From positions 186,001-250,000 of the forward strand of contig NZ_JAFEVZ010000006.1 in NCBI RefSeq assembly GCF_022802975.1: a DNA stretch of 64,000 bases. The letters are read 5' to 3'. Both the position numbers and the translations under genes were made by a program. A model generated the notes under the pieces. It did no database searches and had not been told where the DNA came from. It saw nothing but the letters and a program-made list of their open reading frames with translations. The first letter of the stretch is position 1, and every line of letters starts with the position of its first letter. This stretch comes from Flavobacterium pectinovorum. GTDB lineage: Bacteria; Bacteroidota; Bacteroidia; Flavobacteriales; Flavobacteriaceae. Shown here piece after piece: positions 7,802-16,372 of the stretch.

Positions 7802-9331
7802 TTAAGTCATTACTGATTTATAATTTCGCTCAATCTCTTTTATTTCTTCTTCAGTCAAAACTGAAAATTCTTTTTCAATCGCTCTTTTAGAAAGTTTTCC
7901 ATCATTTTGTTCTAAAAACCGAATCAGTAATGCAACTGTATTATCAGGCATTTGAAAAACATCATCCAGATAATTTTTCATTTCGTCATACTTTTGAAGA
8001 TACGTTACTTCCTGTGGAATCACATTTTCAATCGTATCATTTACACAATCGTATAAAAACTCCGCTTGCTTTGTGGCATCAAAATAACGGTAGAAATCGA
8101 TTGTTTCATTTAAAACTTCAACATTGTTCGATTTTGTCTTTTCCCACTCTATAAAATCAAGCAAAGGGTGAGAATAGGATTCTAACACTTTACGATAATC
8201 ATCAATATGATTTAAGATAGAAGCCGAAACAGGAAAAATAATACCCTGATGTGTAAACTTCATTTTAGATAAAATATGATGAATTAAATAGCGATGAATT
8301 CTTCCGTTTCCATCGACATAAGGATGAATAAACACAAAACCAAAGGCGATTACTGAAGCAGACAAAACGGGATCAAAATTAGCCTCTTCCAGTTTTTTAT
8401 ACGCAGCAATCAGTCCGTCAATAAGTTTTTCTATATCTTCCTTTTTGGCTGAAATATGCTCCGGAATAGGTTCACCGGTTGTACGTTCGTGCTCGCCTAC
8501 AAAACCGCCTTCTTTTCTAAAACCCATTTCTATAAAACGGCTGTTTTCGATTACGATTTGCTGTAACCGAATAAGTTCTTCCTTGTCTAAAGATTTTGAA
8601 CCTGCCTGACCAATGGCTTTTCCCCAACGTACAGCACGATTTGTTGTTGGATTTTCGCCTTCGATTGTAAAAGAGGCTTTTGAATCTTTCAGCAATAAAA
8701 AAGCCGAAGCCCTTTGCAAAACATCTTTATGAAAAGCTTTTAAATAAGTATCTTTTTTTTGAGAAAGGTTCTCTTCGATGTAATTTTTGAGTTTGTCTGT
8801 TTTAAATACTAATGGACAAAAATCAACCGTTCCGGGTAAATTATTTTTAATTCGATGACGACTGGAATTAACAGAAATTGATACCCCAAACTGAATATCC
8901 TCATCTATTAATGGAATAAAGTTTTTTATCGTCAGGTCTGGAATATCCAGCTGTTCCTGCATAAGCCATTCATACAAAAACCAAATTTTTCGACTGTATT
9001 GTCCCGTTGGTTCGCTTTGGATGATACTTGTTATTTCTTCTTTTGAAATTTTTTCAAACAATTTTTTAAAGAACAACAGGTTTATCCCTTCATATTTCAA
9101 AGCAAAAACCAGATGATGAAATAATGTTTCTTTTGGATGGTGTCTTGGTGTAAAGATTAACCAGTTTTCTGTACTGTATCGTTTATGTTTTTTACTAATG
9201 ATCGCCAATTTATCAGGTATTGGTATACTTAACTGCAATGCATTTATTATGGCACCGTATCCTGCTAATGTAGCGGGTTCCGGGGTTATTTTGCCATTAA
9301 ACACCGTTATATCTTTAGAAAAAACTACCAT
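7802..9331 (-). CDS. Fic family protein, class II (N-terminal inhibitory motif)
   Basis: A 509-residue protein with the complete Fic motif HPYVDGNGRIHR at residues 336-347, including catalytic His336 and the nucleotide-binding loop, so AMP transfer (or related nucleotidyl transfer) to protein hydroxyls is expected. The segment SFTIEG at 220-225 fits the inhibitory helix signature [S/T]xxxE[G/N] and lies before the core, which defines class II autoinhibited Fic proteins; Glu224 would block ATP. The first about 200 residues form an N-terminal extension, and the last about 130 probably include a winged-helix-like end (LSKRAIEKEFSVLTEEEI). No antitoxin gene adjoins it. A promoter box and an unusual array of iterated words lie upstream, suggesting autoregulation. 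Confidence 0.9.
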   Translation of the reverse strand: MVVFSKDITVFNGKITPEPATLAGYGAIINALQLSIPIPDKLAIISKKHKRYSTENWLIFTPRHHPKETLFHHLVFALKYEGINLLFFKKLFEKISKEEITSIIQSEPTGQYSRKIWFLYEWLMQEQLDIPDLTIKNFIPLIDEDIQFGVSISVNSSRHRIKNNLPGTVDFCPLVFKTDKLKNYIEENLSQKKDTYLKAFHKDVLQRASAFLLLKDSKASFTIEGENPTTNRAVRWGKAIGQAGSKSLDKEELIRLQQIVIENSRFIEMGFRKEGGFVGEHERTTGEPIPEHISAKKEDIEKLIDGLIAAYKKLEEANFDPVLSASVIAFGFVFIHPYVDGNGRIHRYLIHHILSKMKFTHQGIIFPVSASILNHIDDYRKVLESYSHPLLDFIEWEKTKSNNVEVLNETIDFYRYFDATKQAEFLYDCVNDTIENVIPQEVTYLQKYDEMKNYLDDVFQMPDNTVALLIRFLEQNDGKLSKRAIEKEFSVLTEEEIKEIERNYKSVMT

Positions 9332-9362
9332 ATTTGTACAAACATTTTATAAATAATTTCTT

Positions 9363-9370
9363 CAAATATA
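9363..9370 (-). promoter_or_regulatory. Predicted -7 box of the fic promoter
   Basis: On the minus strand this reads TATATTTG, an exact TAnnTTTG match, 32-39 bp upstream of the fic ATG. The first unit of the iterated array begins immediately upstream of this box, where a repressor or activator would act. Confidence 0.6.
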
Positions 9371-9517
9371 TGAAAAATAGGTTGTTTATTCGAAAAATAG
9401 GTTCTTTTTATCTTAAAACATGAAATATAGGTTTTTATTTTTTTAGAATTTCTGAATAATAGGTTAAAACTATGAATAACGGGTTTTATTACTGTCTTTA
9501 AGAGAAAAACAGGTTTT
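9371..9517. repeat. Array of six GAAAAATAGGTT-like words upstream of fic
   Basis: Six direct copies of a word close to GAAAAATAGGTT (plus strand). Their TAG/ACG/CAG cores end at about 9380, 9400, 9430, 9462, 9481 and 9512. The steps are 20, 30, 32, 19 and 31 bp, all near multiples of one helical turn, so the copies would lie on one face of the DNA. Copies 1-2 are best conserved and later ones decay. With copy B of the dispersed repeat (9676-9766) this array accounts for most of the 442-bp space between fic and the next gene; nothing recognisable is seen at 9518-9675. Confidence 0.65.
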
Positions 9518-9675
9518 CGAGGTTTTATAAAAACAAGACGTATTTCATAAAAAATAAACGCAAAATACCATTTTACAATAAAACCACACGCTTTTTCGCG
9601 TTTAGAAATTTAATCAAACACTAAATTATCTTCCTGATTATTTTTAAGAAGCAGAAAATCCGTTTTCAAAATACG

Positions 9676-9766
9676 CTTAGTCCCGCTATCCATTTTATCT
9701 TTTGTAGCTTCCGATAGCTATCGGGACCGCCACAAAAGGATATCATTTCTATCGGGGCTGGGTTAG
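9676..9766. repeat. Dispersed hairpin repeat, copy B
   Basis: It shares the left end TAGTCCCGCTATCC and the right end ATCGGGGCTG with copy A, plus the flank on its left. The outer stem is CTTTTGT/ACAAAAG. The inner part differs from copy A and holds the palindrome CCGATAGCTATCGG. Confidence 0.85.
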
Positions 9767-9773
9767 AGGTTTT

Positions 9774-10305
9774 TCAATTTACAAAATGTATTTTTTCTGG
9801 TTTTGGAGGTGGTGGCGGAGGTATAAGATATCCTAAATCTCCAAAATCCACAGCTTTCTTTGTTGGGAGAAATTTCAAATTAGCTTTTATTTTCCCTAAT
9901 GAATCTATAAATGTTTTGAGTTCTTTTGGAATTACATTACCATATAAAAAAATCCTTTTATGCTTGTCTTCTCTAGAAATATTCAAAAGATAACCTGTAC
10001 CATCACACAAATTTTCTTGTGCATACTCATTATCAAACTTTGTAAAAATTTATTCCATTAAATAATTTACTAAGCTTTTCTCTTTCTGTTGACTTAAGGA
10101 TTGCATAAGAGTTTTCAATTGGTTCAGGATATCTTTTCTGAAAATAAATGGTATCACTTTTTGTAAATTTCAGAGAATTGATATGATGCAAACCAGCAGA
10201 AGAAATAACGAAATTATCAAAAGGAAATGACTTCACCTCTTCTTTTTTAGAGCAGGAAATTAATATTAACAGAAAACTTAAAAGTATAATTTGGTTTTTC
10301 ATCAT
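9774..10305 (-). pseudogene. Small lipoprotein gene interrupted by a one-base frameshift
   Basis: Frame 1 starts at ATG 10305 and encodes 90 residues with a lipoprotein signal (LLSFLLILISCSKKEE), ending early at 10033. The next frame stays open from about 10048 down to 9774 (TKFDNEYAQENLCDGTGYLL through a run of six prolines near the end). Removing one base from the run of five A on the plus strand (10044-10048) joins the two as ...FNGINF-TKFDNEY..., giving one continuous lipoprotein of about 175 residues. The family is not recognised. Either the gene is disrupted, or the homopolymer is a sequencing error or a phase-variable site. Confidence 0.7.
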
Positions 10306-10360
10306 ATTAAATTATAAAAATAATACGTATTCATTTTTTATAGGTTATAAAATTAAAACA

Positions 10361-10399
10361 AAAATCCCCCAATCTCAATAAATGAAATTGCGGGATTTT
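10361..10399 (-). terminator. Terminator after tRNA-Ser
   Basis: The hairpin has outer stem AAAATCCC/GGGATTTT and a partly paired inner stem. On the minus strand it is followed by a T-rich run. It begins 7 bp beyond the 3' end of the tRNA. Confidence 0.75.
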
Positions 10400-10405
10400 A
10401 TTTTG

Positions 10406-10492
10406 CAGAGAGGAAGGGATTCGAACCCTCGATACAGTTACCCATATACTAGCTTTCCAGGCTAGCTCCTTCAACCACTCGGACACCTCTCT
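10406..10492 (-). tRNA. tRNA-Ser (anticodon GGA)
   Basis: An 87-nt tRNA on the minus strand. The acceptor stem is AGAGAGG/CCTCTCT with G as discriminator base. The D arm contains CCGAGTGGTTGAAGGAG. The anticodon arm is CTAGC-CTGGAAA-GCTAG with GGA at positions 34-36, reading UCC/UCU serine codons. A long class II variable arm and the T arm GGGTTCGAATCCC follow. CCA is not encoded. Confidence 0.95.
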
Positions 10493-10588
10493 ATTTTGGT
10501 TTGCAAATAACATGAAAAAAAATGAGTTAGAAAAGCATTTTTTATAAAATCCTCTCAATACTTGCAGTATTTTGGCTAATTAAATTGG

Positions 10589-11626
10589 CTAAAGCGAAAT
10601 TTCGCCACGTAAAGCCGTTTCAAAAATATTTTTAAATTCATTTTGCGGAATCGTAACCGTGTGCCCCAATAAATACATCAATTTGGTGATGGCCGCTTCA
10701 GTCGTAATATCTTTACCGGAAATCACGCCCAAAGACTTCAAAGCCGTACTGGTTTCATATTGTCCCATATTCACGCTTCCGCCGGAACATTGCGTTACAT
10801 TAACGATATGCAAGCCATTTTGAATCGCTTTTTCAATCAAATTTAAAAACCAGTCTTCGGTAGGTGCATTTCCGGAGCCATAGGTTTCCAGAACGATTCC
10901 TTTTAAATCTTTAGTTGCTAAAATTGAAGCCAGAACAGTCTCACTCATTCCGGGAAACATTTTGATGATGGCTACATGATTGTTCAGGTTTTTATGCACA
11001 ATCAGTTTTGCATCTGTTTTTATAGGAAGAAATAAATGCCGGTTTAATTTAAGATGCACTCCTGATTCTACTAATTCCGGATAATTGGGTGCTGTAAAAG
11101 CCCTGAAATGTTCTGCATTTACTTTTGAAGTTCGGTTTCCTCGGTATAATTTGTATTCGAAATACAAACAAACTTCGTTGATTACCGGTTTTCCGTTTTC
11201 CTGAAGCGACGCAATCTGAATGGCCGTAATCAGGTTTTCTTTGGCATCAGTACGCAAATCCCCAATTGGCAATTGCGAGCCCGTAAACACAACAGGTTTG
11301 GCTAAATTTTCGAGCATGAAACTCAATGCCGACGCAGAATACGACATGGTATCTGAACCGTGAAGGACAACAAATCCGTCAAAAGCGTTATAATTTTCCT
11401 CGATAATAGTGGCAATTTTGGCCCACATTTGAGGATTCATATTCGAAGAATCAATTGGATGTTCAAACGAAACCGTTTCGATTTCGCAATCCAGCTGTTT
11501 TATTTCGGGGATATTTTTAAGCAGTTTTCCAAAATCAAAAGCTTTAAGCGCTCCTGTTTCAAAATCTTTGCTCATTCCGATGGTTCCACCGGTATAAATT
11601 AAAAGTATTTTAGCTTTAGATGACAT
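10589..11626 (-). CDS. ansA: Type I (cytoplasmic) L-asparaginase
   Basis: A 345-residue enzyme that hydrolyses asparagine to aspartate and ammonia. Both catalytic signatures are intact: TGGTIG at 12-17 (nucleophile Thr15) and HGSDT at 89-93 (Thr and Asp of the second triad). There is no signal peptide, matching the cytoplasmic type I class. The gene overlaps the end of the upstream acyltransferase gene by 11 bp, so it is the last gene of a tatD-acyltransferase-ansA transcription unit on the minus strand. Confidence 0.94.
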   Translation of the reverse strand: MSSKAKILLIYTGGTIGMSKDFETGALKAFDFGKLLKNIPEIKQLDCEIETVSFEHPIDSSNMNPQMWAKIATIIEENYNAFDGFVVLHGSDTMSYSASALSFMLENLAKPVVFTGSQLPIGDLRTDAKENLITAIQIASLQENGKPVINEVCLYFEYKLYRGNRTSKVNAEHFRAFTAPNYPELVESGVHLKLNRHLFLPIKTDAKLIVHKNLNNHVAIIKMFPGMSETVLASILATKDLKGIVLETYGSGNAPTEDWFLNLIEKAIQNGLHIVNVTQCSGGSVNMGQYETSTALKSLGVISGKDITTEAAITKLMYLLGHTVTIPQNEFKNIFETALRGEISL

Positions 11627-12752
11627 TTTGGTATTTTAATTTACTCACCACAGGATTGGCATACATTGCTAAAAACCCTTGTCTGGCTACACCGTTGTCA
11701 GTTCCTATACGCATTTCTAAACGGCGCTCAAAAAGCTGTTTTTCACTTTCTTTGTACAAATGAGCATATTGACTGGTTTCATTTAAAATGTCGTAGGCAA
11801 TAAAATTAGTTGGCCATAATTGGTAATTCTGCAAAATAGAATCATCAATCGTTTGTGCCAAAGCCTGAATCTGTTTGTTCGAATTATCGTTTTCCGCAAC
11901 AATCTGATCAATTTCAGTATCTAAAACATCTCCTACCGAAATGTGTATTCTTTTTTTCGTTCCCATGATACCGCTTAAAATGGTCATGAAATCCTCATTT
12001 TTATCTTTTACGTAAACCTCGTTGTTAGCTTCAGCCATTAATTGTGGCATTTTTAAAACATCCGTCGGGTCGTATTCGTATGAAATGGATACCGGAACAA
12101 TTTTTAATTTCTTAAAATAATCCATTAAATTGGCTTCATCAGAGCCCATTCCAATCATTTTTAAAACTCCCGGATTGGTTTCATCATTTCCGTCTTTGGT
12201 ACGGCCTTCTCTTTGTGCAATCCAAACCGAACGGTTTTCGCGAAGCAGTAATTGCCCCATATATTCTGCCAGTAATTTAGAACTTTGCAGCATTTCTCTT
12301 GGCGTTAAGCCTCTCAAAACTAAAAAATTTCGATTCAGTTTTGCCAATGTATTCAAAAATGCTTTTTTAACCAGATTATCACCAATTGCGGATGCCGTCA
12401 TAACCAAACCATGTTCGAAAAGACAAACATTCAGTAAAGTCGTATCCAGCAAAATATCACGGTGATTGGATATAAATAAATAAGGAGTATTTTTTTCTAA
12501 CTTTTCAAAACCCGAAGTAGTAAGTCCTTCTGAACTTTTATCGAGTACTTTTTGAATAGTCTGATAAATAAAATTGCATTGAAAATCACGAATAGAGTGT
12601 GTTTTCTTTAATTGTTCTTTCCAAACTTCATCATTTAATTCCGGAAAAGTAAAATTCATCATGGTTTTCATCATGGGATGATTGGCAACTCCATGAAGAG
12701 CTTCATTTACTTCAGAATCATAAAATGGTCGAATAGCGTCAAATTTCTGCAT
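11616..12752 (-). CDS. Glycerolipid acyltransferase (PlsC/GPAT-like)
   Basis: The chosen start, MQKFDAIRPF at 12752, gives 378 residues; an upstream in-frame ATG at 12785 adds an unlikely leader. The acyltransferase core has SNHRDILLD, equivalent to the NHxxxxD active site but with one extra residue between His and Asp, and REGRTKDG where the second motif (EG[ST]R-like) is expected. The family moves acyl chains to glycerol phosphate or lysophosphatidate at the membrane. The C-terminal about 150 residues are an extension not seen in small PlsC proteins. It sits between tatD (63 bp upstream) and ansA (overlapping). Confidence 0.82.
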   Translation of the reverse strand: MQKFDAIRPFYDSEVNEALHGVANHPMMKTMMNFTFPELNDEVWKEQLKKTHSIRDFQCNFIYQTIQKVLDKSSEGLTTSGFEKLEKNTPYLFISNHRDILLDTTLLNVCLFEHGLVMTASAIGDNLVKKAFLNTLAKLNRNFLVLRGLTPREMLQSSKLLAEYMGQLLLRENRSVWIAQREGRTKDGNDETNPGVLKMIGMGSDEANLMDYFKKLKIVPVSISYEYDPTDVLKMPQLMAEANNEVYVKDKNEDFMTILSGIMGTKKRIHISVGDVLDTEIDQIVAENDNSNKQIQALAQTIDDSILQNYQLWPTNFIAYDILNETSQYAHLYKESEKQLFERRLEMRIGTDNGVARQGFLAMYANPVVSKLKYQNVI

Positions 12753-12815
12753 TATAAATATCAATTTAGGTGGGCAAAAGAACAAAAAAAAAATTAAAGT
12801 ATCGTAATCGGCATA

Positions 12816-13604
12816 TTAAATCCCGAAAACGTCTTTGGAGTTTTGTGTTGTTACTTCTGCAATTTCTGCATTTGAAAGGTCGTAAATTTCGGCCAGTTTT
12901 GCAATTACATTCGTTAAATAACTGCTTTCGTTGCGTTTACCTCTATATGGAATTGGTGCCAGATAAGGTGAATCGGTTTCCAGAACAATGTGTTTTAAAT
13001 CAATTTGGTGTAAGAATTGGTCGATTTTTCCGTTTTTAAAAGTCACTACTCCTCCGATTCCCAACTTCATATTATACGAAATCGCCTGAAGCGCCTGTTC
13101 GTACGTTCCGGTAAAACAATGAAAAATTCCGAACAAATCTGCTGATTTTTCTTCTTCCAGAATTTCAAAAATTTCATCAAAAGCTTCACGGCAATGGATT
13201 ACGATAGGCAGTTTGTATTGCTTTGCCAGCTGAATTTGTCTCCTAAAAGCAATTTGCTGTTCCTTTAAATGTGTTTTATCCCAGTACAAATCGATTCCGA
13301 TTTCTCCAACGGCATAAAATTTTCGTTTTGAAAGCTCATTTTCAACATGTTGCAACTCGTCCAGATAGTTATCTTTCACGTAAGTGGGATGAAGCCCCAT
13401 CATCAGAAAAACATAATCCGGATAATTTTGTTCCAGATCGTACATAGATTGTGTGGCAGCAGCGTCAATAGCAGGAATAAAAAAACGTGTTACTCCGGCA
13501 TTTATCGCTCTTTGCATCATTTCGTCACGATCCTGATCAAATTCTTCAGAATATAAATGGGTGTGTGTATCGGTGATAATGGGTGTTGAATTCAAGTGTA
13601 TCAT
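12816..13604 (-). CDS. tatD: TatD family metal-dependent hydrolase
   Basis: A 262-residue TIM-barrel amidohydrolase. Metal and active-site motifs are all present: TDTHTHLY at 11-18, VGEIGIDLYWD, VIHCREAFDE, FHCFTG and the C-terminal LETDSPYLAP. Family members are 3'-5' DNA exonucleases or related hydrolases in the cytoplasm. It is the first gene of the minus-strand unit that continues into the acyltransferase and ansA. A strong inverted repeat lies between it and the S41 peptidase gene upstream. Confidence 0.93.
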   Translation of the reverse strand: MIHLNSTPIITDTHTHLYSEEFDQDRDEMMQRAINAGVTRFFIPAIDAAATQSMYDLEQNYPDYVFLMMGLHPTYVKDNYLDELQHVENELSKRKFYAVGEIGIDLYWDKTHLKEQQIAFRRQIQLAKQYKLPIVIHCREAFDEIFEILEEEKSADLFGIFHCFTGTYEQALQAISYNMKLGIGGVVTFKNGKIDQFLHQIDLKHIVLETDSPYLAPIPYRGKRNESSYLTNVIAKLAEIYDLSNAEIAEVTTQNSKDVFGI

Positions 13605-13701
13605 TTTAAAGGTGTCAAAATTACGACAATATTAAAAGAATAACAATTGTGTGGAATTGGAATGCAGATTTTACAGATCAAACGGATTTTTTTCATCATT
13701 C

Positions 13702-13807
13702 TTGTCATTTCGACCGAAGGGAGAAATCACACTAGAAACTCCATAAAGTATGGCTCCAATCTTTGTCGAATCCCGAGTGTGATTTCTCCCTTCGGTCGAA
13801 ATGACAA
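13702..13807. repeat. Perfect 32-bp inverted repeat with 42-bp loop
   Basis: The arms at 13702-13733 and 13776-13807 are exact reverse complements. They begin TTGTCATTTCGACCGAAGGG, a word seen widely between flavobacterial genes. The element lies just beyond the stop of the S41 peptidase gene and before tatD, so it may also end the S41 transcript. It contains no coding frame of note. Confidence 0.9.
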
Positions 13808-13814
13808 ACAGATA

Positions 13815-15461
13815 CTACTTCCCCGTTTCAATAAAAGCTAAAGCTCTTTCTAAAACCTCATCTCTGCCTTCCTGAATTCCTTTACTGGTTGGTTTTACTT
13901 CAATATCAGGAACAATTCCGATTCTTTGGGTTTTGCGACGATCCGGATAATAAACCCCAATTCCTGAAAAACCGGTATGAAATCGTTTAAAATCAAATTC
14001 GAATACATTTCCATCTGCTCCCGCTGTCTGACTGCCAATAATGGTTGTATTTCCTGCCGTTTGAAAACACATAGCTGTCCATTCTGACTGACTTACAGAA
14101 TCTTCGTTAAGCAATACAATCACTTTTCCTTTGTAATTATTTTTATTATGAAATCCCGCATTTGTTCCATTTGCCCAGAAATATTTTCCGGGATAATTCA
14201 AATAGGGATACGTATAAATGGCAAATTTCTTTTCTTCAGGATTTAAAAAATCTGAAATCTCTTTCCATGTATTTTGCGGATAATTTCTCATGTCAAAAAC
14301 AATTGCCTTTGTTGATTTTAAAGCTTCAATCATATCCGGAATATTTTTTGGCTTGATAACTCCCATATTGACGTAGCCAATATTATTATCCAGAAGTTTG
14401 AATTTATCTTTCTTTTTCATAGCTCCCTTTTTATATTCATTTCGATGAGAATCATGATAGTTAAACCAAACCATTTCTTTTCTTTCTGATTTTCCATCTT
14501 TTAGAAACTCTACTTTTACATTTTCAAAATCAGAAGTAAGGATTGGATTTATAACTTTATTTAAAAGCGAAGCTTCATTTGAGGCACTTATTAAATCTCT
14601 ATTTTCATCAATATATTCCTTAATCGTTTTGTTATTTATTTTAGTAATAACATCTCCTTTTTTAATGTTATAAGCTTCTGCAAGACTATCCCCTAAGATC
14701 TCGGTAACAACCAATTTATTATCAATTATTTTACCCGTAGCCGGAAAATAAACCGGATTTTTTACTGTGCCTTTTGCTGGATAGATATGAAACATAACAT
14801 GGCCGTCATTTAGATTAGTTGACATTTTTTTCATTACTGATAAAAATTCAATATCATCTTTAGCCTCTAAAACAAGTGGCAAGGTTTGTTCTAAAATCCT
14901 ATCCCATTTTTGATCCATTACATATTTATACGGAAAATAATATTCAATTACATTCCAATAAGCGAACAACATTAGGGTTCTCAAATCTCTATTATTGTAA
15001 TCCAGATCGTAGTAATTTTTCAGATTTTTAAACCCATCAAAATTAGGATCAAATTCCTCATCACTTTGAAATCTGTTTTGCTCAATAAATTTCAGTTTCT
15101 TCGAAAGTTTTTTTGAAAACAGCTTATTATTAAACCAGTTTAAATCGAAATTCTTATCAAAAAATTCAATGTCTTTTGGTACAGCAATCGGAGCAACTTC
15201 TTTTACCGGTCCAAGTTCATCAATCCAGTTTTCTAAGATCAGGGAAAACTCTTCTTTGGTTTGTGCTCTTTCAATTTTAGGCAGTTTTTCCAAAAGCTGA
15301 TTGTCCCAATTCAATTCTCCCCCGGCAACTTTCGGATGATAATATTTTAAAAATCCCCAGACTTTGCAGGTCGCAGACAGTTTTTCGGTTTCAGTAATTT
15401 TGGCATAGCTGAAGGTAATTTGTAAAAATATAACAAGAAGAATTAAAGTAGTTTTCTGCAT
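13815..15461 (-). CDS. Exported S41 family peptidase with PDZ domain
   Basis: A 548-residue protein with a signal peptide (MQKTTLILLVIFLQITFSYA). The N-terminal helical region (about 25-190) resembles S41 proteins of the tricorn/IRBP sub-group. A PDZ-like part follows at about 250-320 (GDSLAEAYNIKKGDVITKINNK). The catalytic domain at about 350-540 has the nucleophile motif SVSQSEWTAM after VIVLLNED, and TIIGSQTAGADGN. It probably cleaves peptides in the periplasm. It is followed by a 32-bp inverted repeat and is not tightly linked to its neighbours. The fold is clear, the substrate unknown. Confidence 0.85.
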   Translation of the reverse strand: MQKTTLILLVIFLQITFSYAKITETEKLSATCKVWGFLKYYHPKVAGGELNWDNQLLEKLPKIERAQTKEEFSLILENWIDELGPVKEVAPIAVPKDIEFFDKNFDLNWFNNKLFSKKLSKKLKFIEQNRFQSDEEFDPNFDGFKNLKNYYDLDYNNRDLRTLMLFAYWNVIEYYFPYKYVMDQKWDRILEQTLPLVLEAKDDIEFLSVMKKMSTNLNDGHVMFHIYPAKGTVKNPVYFPATGKIIDNKLVVTEILGDSLAEAYNIKKGDVITKINNKTIKEYIDENRDLISASNEASLLNKVINPILTSDFENVKVEFLKDGKSERKEMVWFNYHDSHRNEYKKGAMKKKDKFKLLDNNIGYVNMGVIKPKNIPDMIEALKSTKAIVFDMRNYPQNTWKEISDFLNPEEKKFAIYTYPYLNYPGKYFWANGTNAGFHNKNNYKGKVIVLLNEDSVSQSEWTAMCFQTAGNTTIIGSQTAGADGNVFEFDFKRFHTGFSGIGVYYPDRRKTQRIGIVPDIEVKPTSKGIQEGRDEVLERALAFIETGK

Positions 15462-15569
15462 TTAATGGAGGTTAAGGTTATAGATGGTTTCTGGTTAAAT
15501 TTATAAAAATAAAAATCGAATATAGAACTAAAAATCCAAATTAGTTTTTATCTAACCTTTTTAGAAACA

Positions 15570-15609
15570 AAAAAAGATTCACAAAGTATTTTAAAAACTT
15601 TGCGAATCT
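15570..15609 (-). terminator. Terminator of the ECF sigma / anti-sigma unit
   Basis: The 13-bp stem 15575-15587 with 15597-15609 has one mismatch (AGATTC-A-CAAAGT against ACTTTG-C-GAATCT). On the minus strand it is followed by a run of T. It lies 35 bp beyond the stop of the anti-sigma gene. Confidence 0.75.
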
Positions 15610-15644
15610 CTGTGTAAAATTCTCCGTGTATCTCAGTGAAATAT

Positions 15645-16370
15645 CTAATCTAAAGCATGCAAAAGCTCCTGAACCTCATCATAATCTTCATAATCCTGAG
15701 AAATAGTCTCCAGGATTTCTTTACAGCCATTATAATCTTTTTGTTTTAATTTTAGTAAAGCAAGATTCCAAAGTGCTTTTTCTTTGTAAACAGAACTTCC
15801 TGATTTCAACTCATTAAAAACCGCTTCTGATTCTTTATCTTGACCGGTTTGCAATAAAGAAACACCATAATAATATTGAATTTCCGAGGTTTTATTTTCT
15901 TTCAAAACTGCCTCCAAAAACGGAATCGCTTCTTTGAACTTTCTTTCATTAAACGTTTTTTCAGCCTGTATCAGGCTTTCATTTGTATTACTTCTTTCTG
16001 TAAAATGAGCTTGTCCGGGATGGTTATAATCATTAAAAGACGGATTTTGATTGTAGTCAAAAAAGAACAATCCGAATAAAATAGCCACTGATGCCGCCGC
16101 TGCATAATACCAAGGGCGCATCAATACCACTTTTGGCCTGTCTTTATTGAAATGTTTATCTGCAATATCGGATAGATTTTCTATAAACGCTTCTCTTTCC
16201 TGCTCATGCCCGAATTTATTCTCCAATTGTACCTGAACATTTTTGAATGTTATGAATTCAGCGGCAAATTCAGGATTTTCTGAAACCTCTTTTTCAAAGC
16301 TGTTTCTTTCCTCAACAGTCATTTCTCCCTGAAGATATTGATCAAATAATATGTAACGTTCTTCGTTCAT
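15645..16370 (-). CDS. Membrane protein with anti-sigma-like N-terminus and exported TPR domain
   Basis: A 241-residue protein. Residues 1-80 resemble the cytoplasmic sigma-binding part of anti-sigma factors (FDQYLQGEMTVEERNSFEKEV, helical and charged). One membrane span lies at 86-105 (PWYYAAAASVAILFGLFFFD). Residues about 130-240 form TPR-like helical pairs (AIPFLEAVLKENKTSEIQYYYGVSLLQTGQ) on the periplasmic side. Its start is 2 bp after the ECF sigma stop, so the pair is co-translated. I infer that it holds the sigma factor at the membrane and releases it on a periplasmic signal. The classical zinc His/Cys motif of ZAS anti-sigmas is absent. Confidence 0.8.
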   Translation of the reverse strand: MNEERYILFDQYLQGEMTVEERNSFEKEVSENPEFAAEFITFKNVQVQLENKFGHEQEREAFIENLSDIADKHFNKDRPKVVLMRPWYYAAAASVAILFGLFFFDYNQNPSFNDYNHPGQAHFTERSNTNESLIQAEKTFNERKFKEAIPFLEAVLKENKTSEIQYYYGVSLLQTGQDKESEAVFNELKSGSSVYKEKALWNLALLKLKQKDYNGCKEILETISQDYEDYDEVQELLHALD

Positions 16371-16372
16371 GG

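Noticed and set aside
9371..9517. Possible CRISPR array upstream of fic
   Set aside because: The repeated word is only about 12 bp, decays from copy to copy, the intervals are 7-20 bp, and no cas gene is present.
10331..10558. 75-residue open frame over the tRNA
   Set aside because: It is the translation of the tRNA-Ser gene and its terminator.
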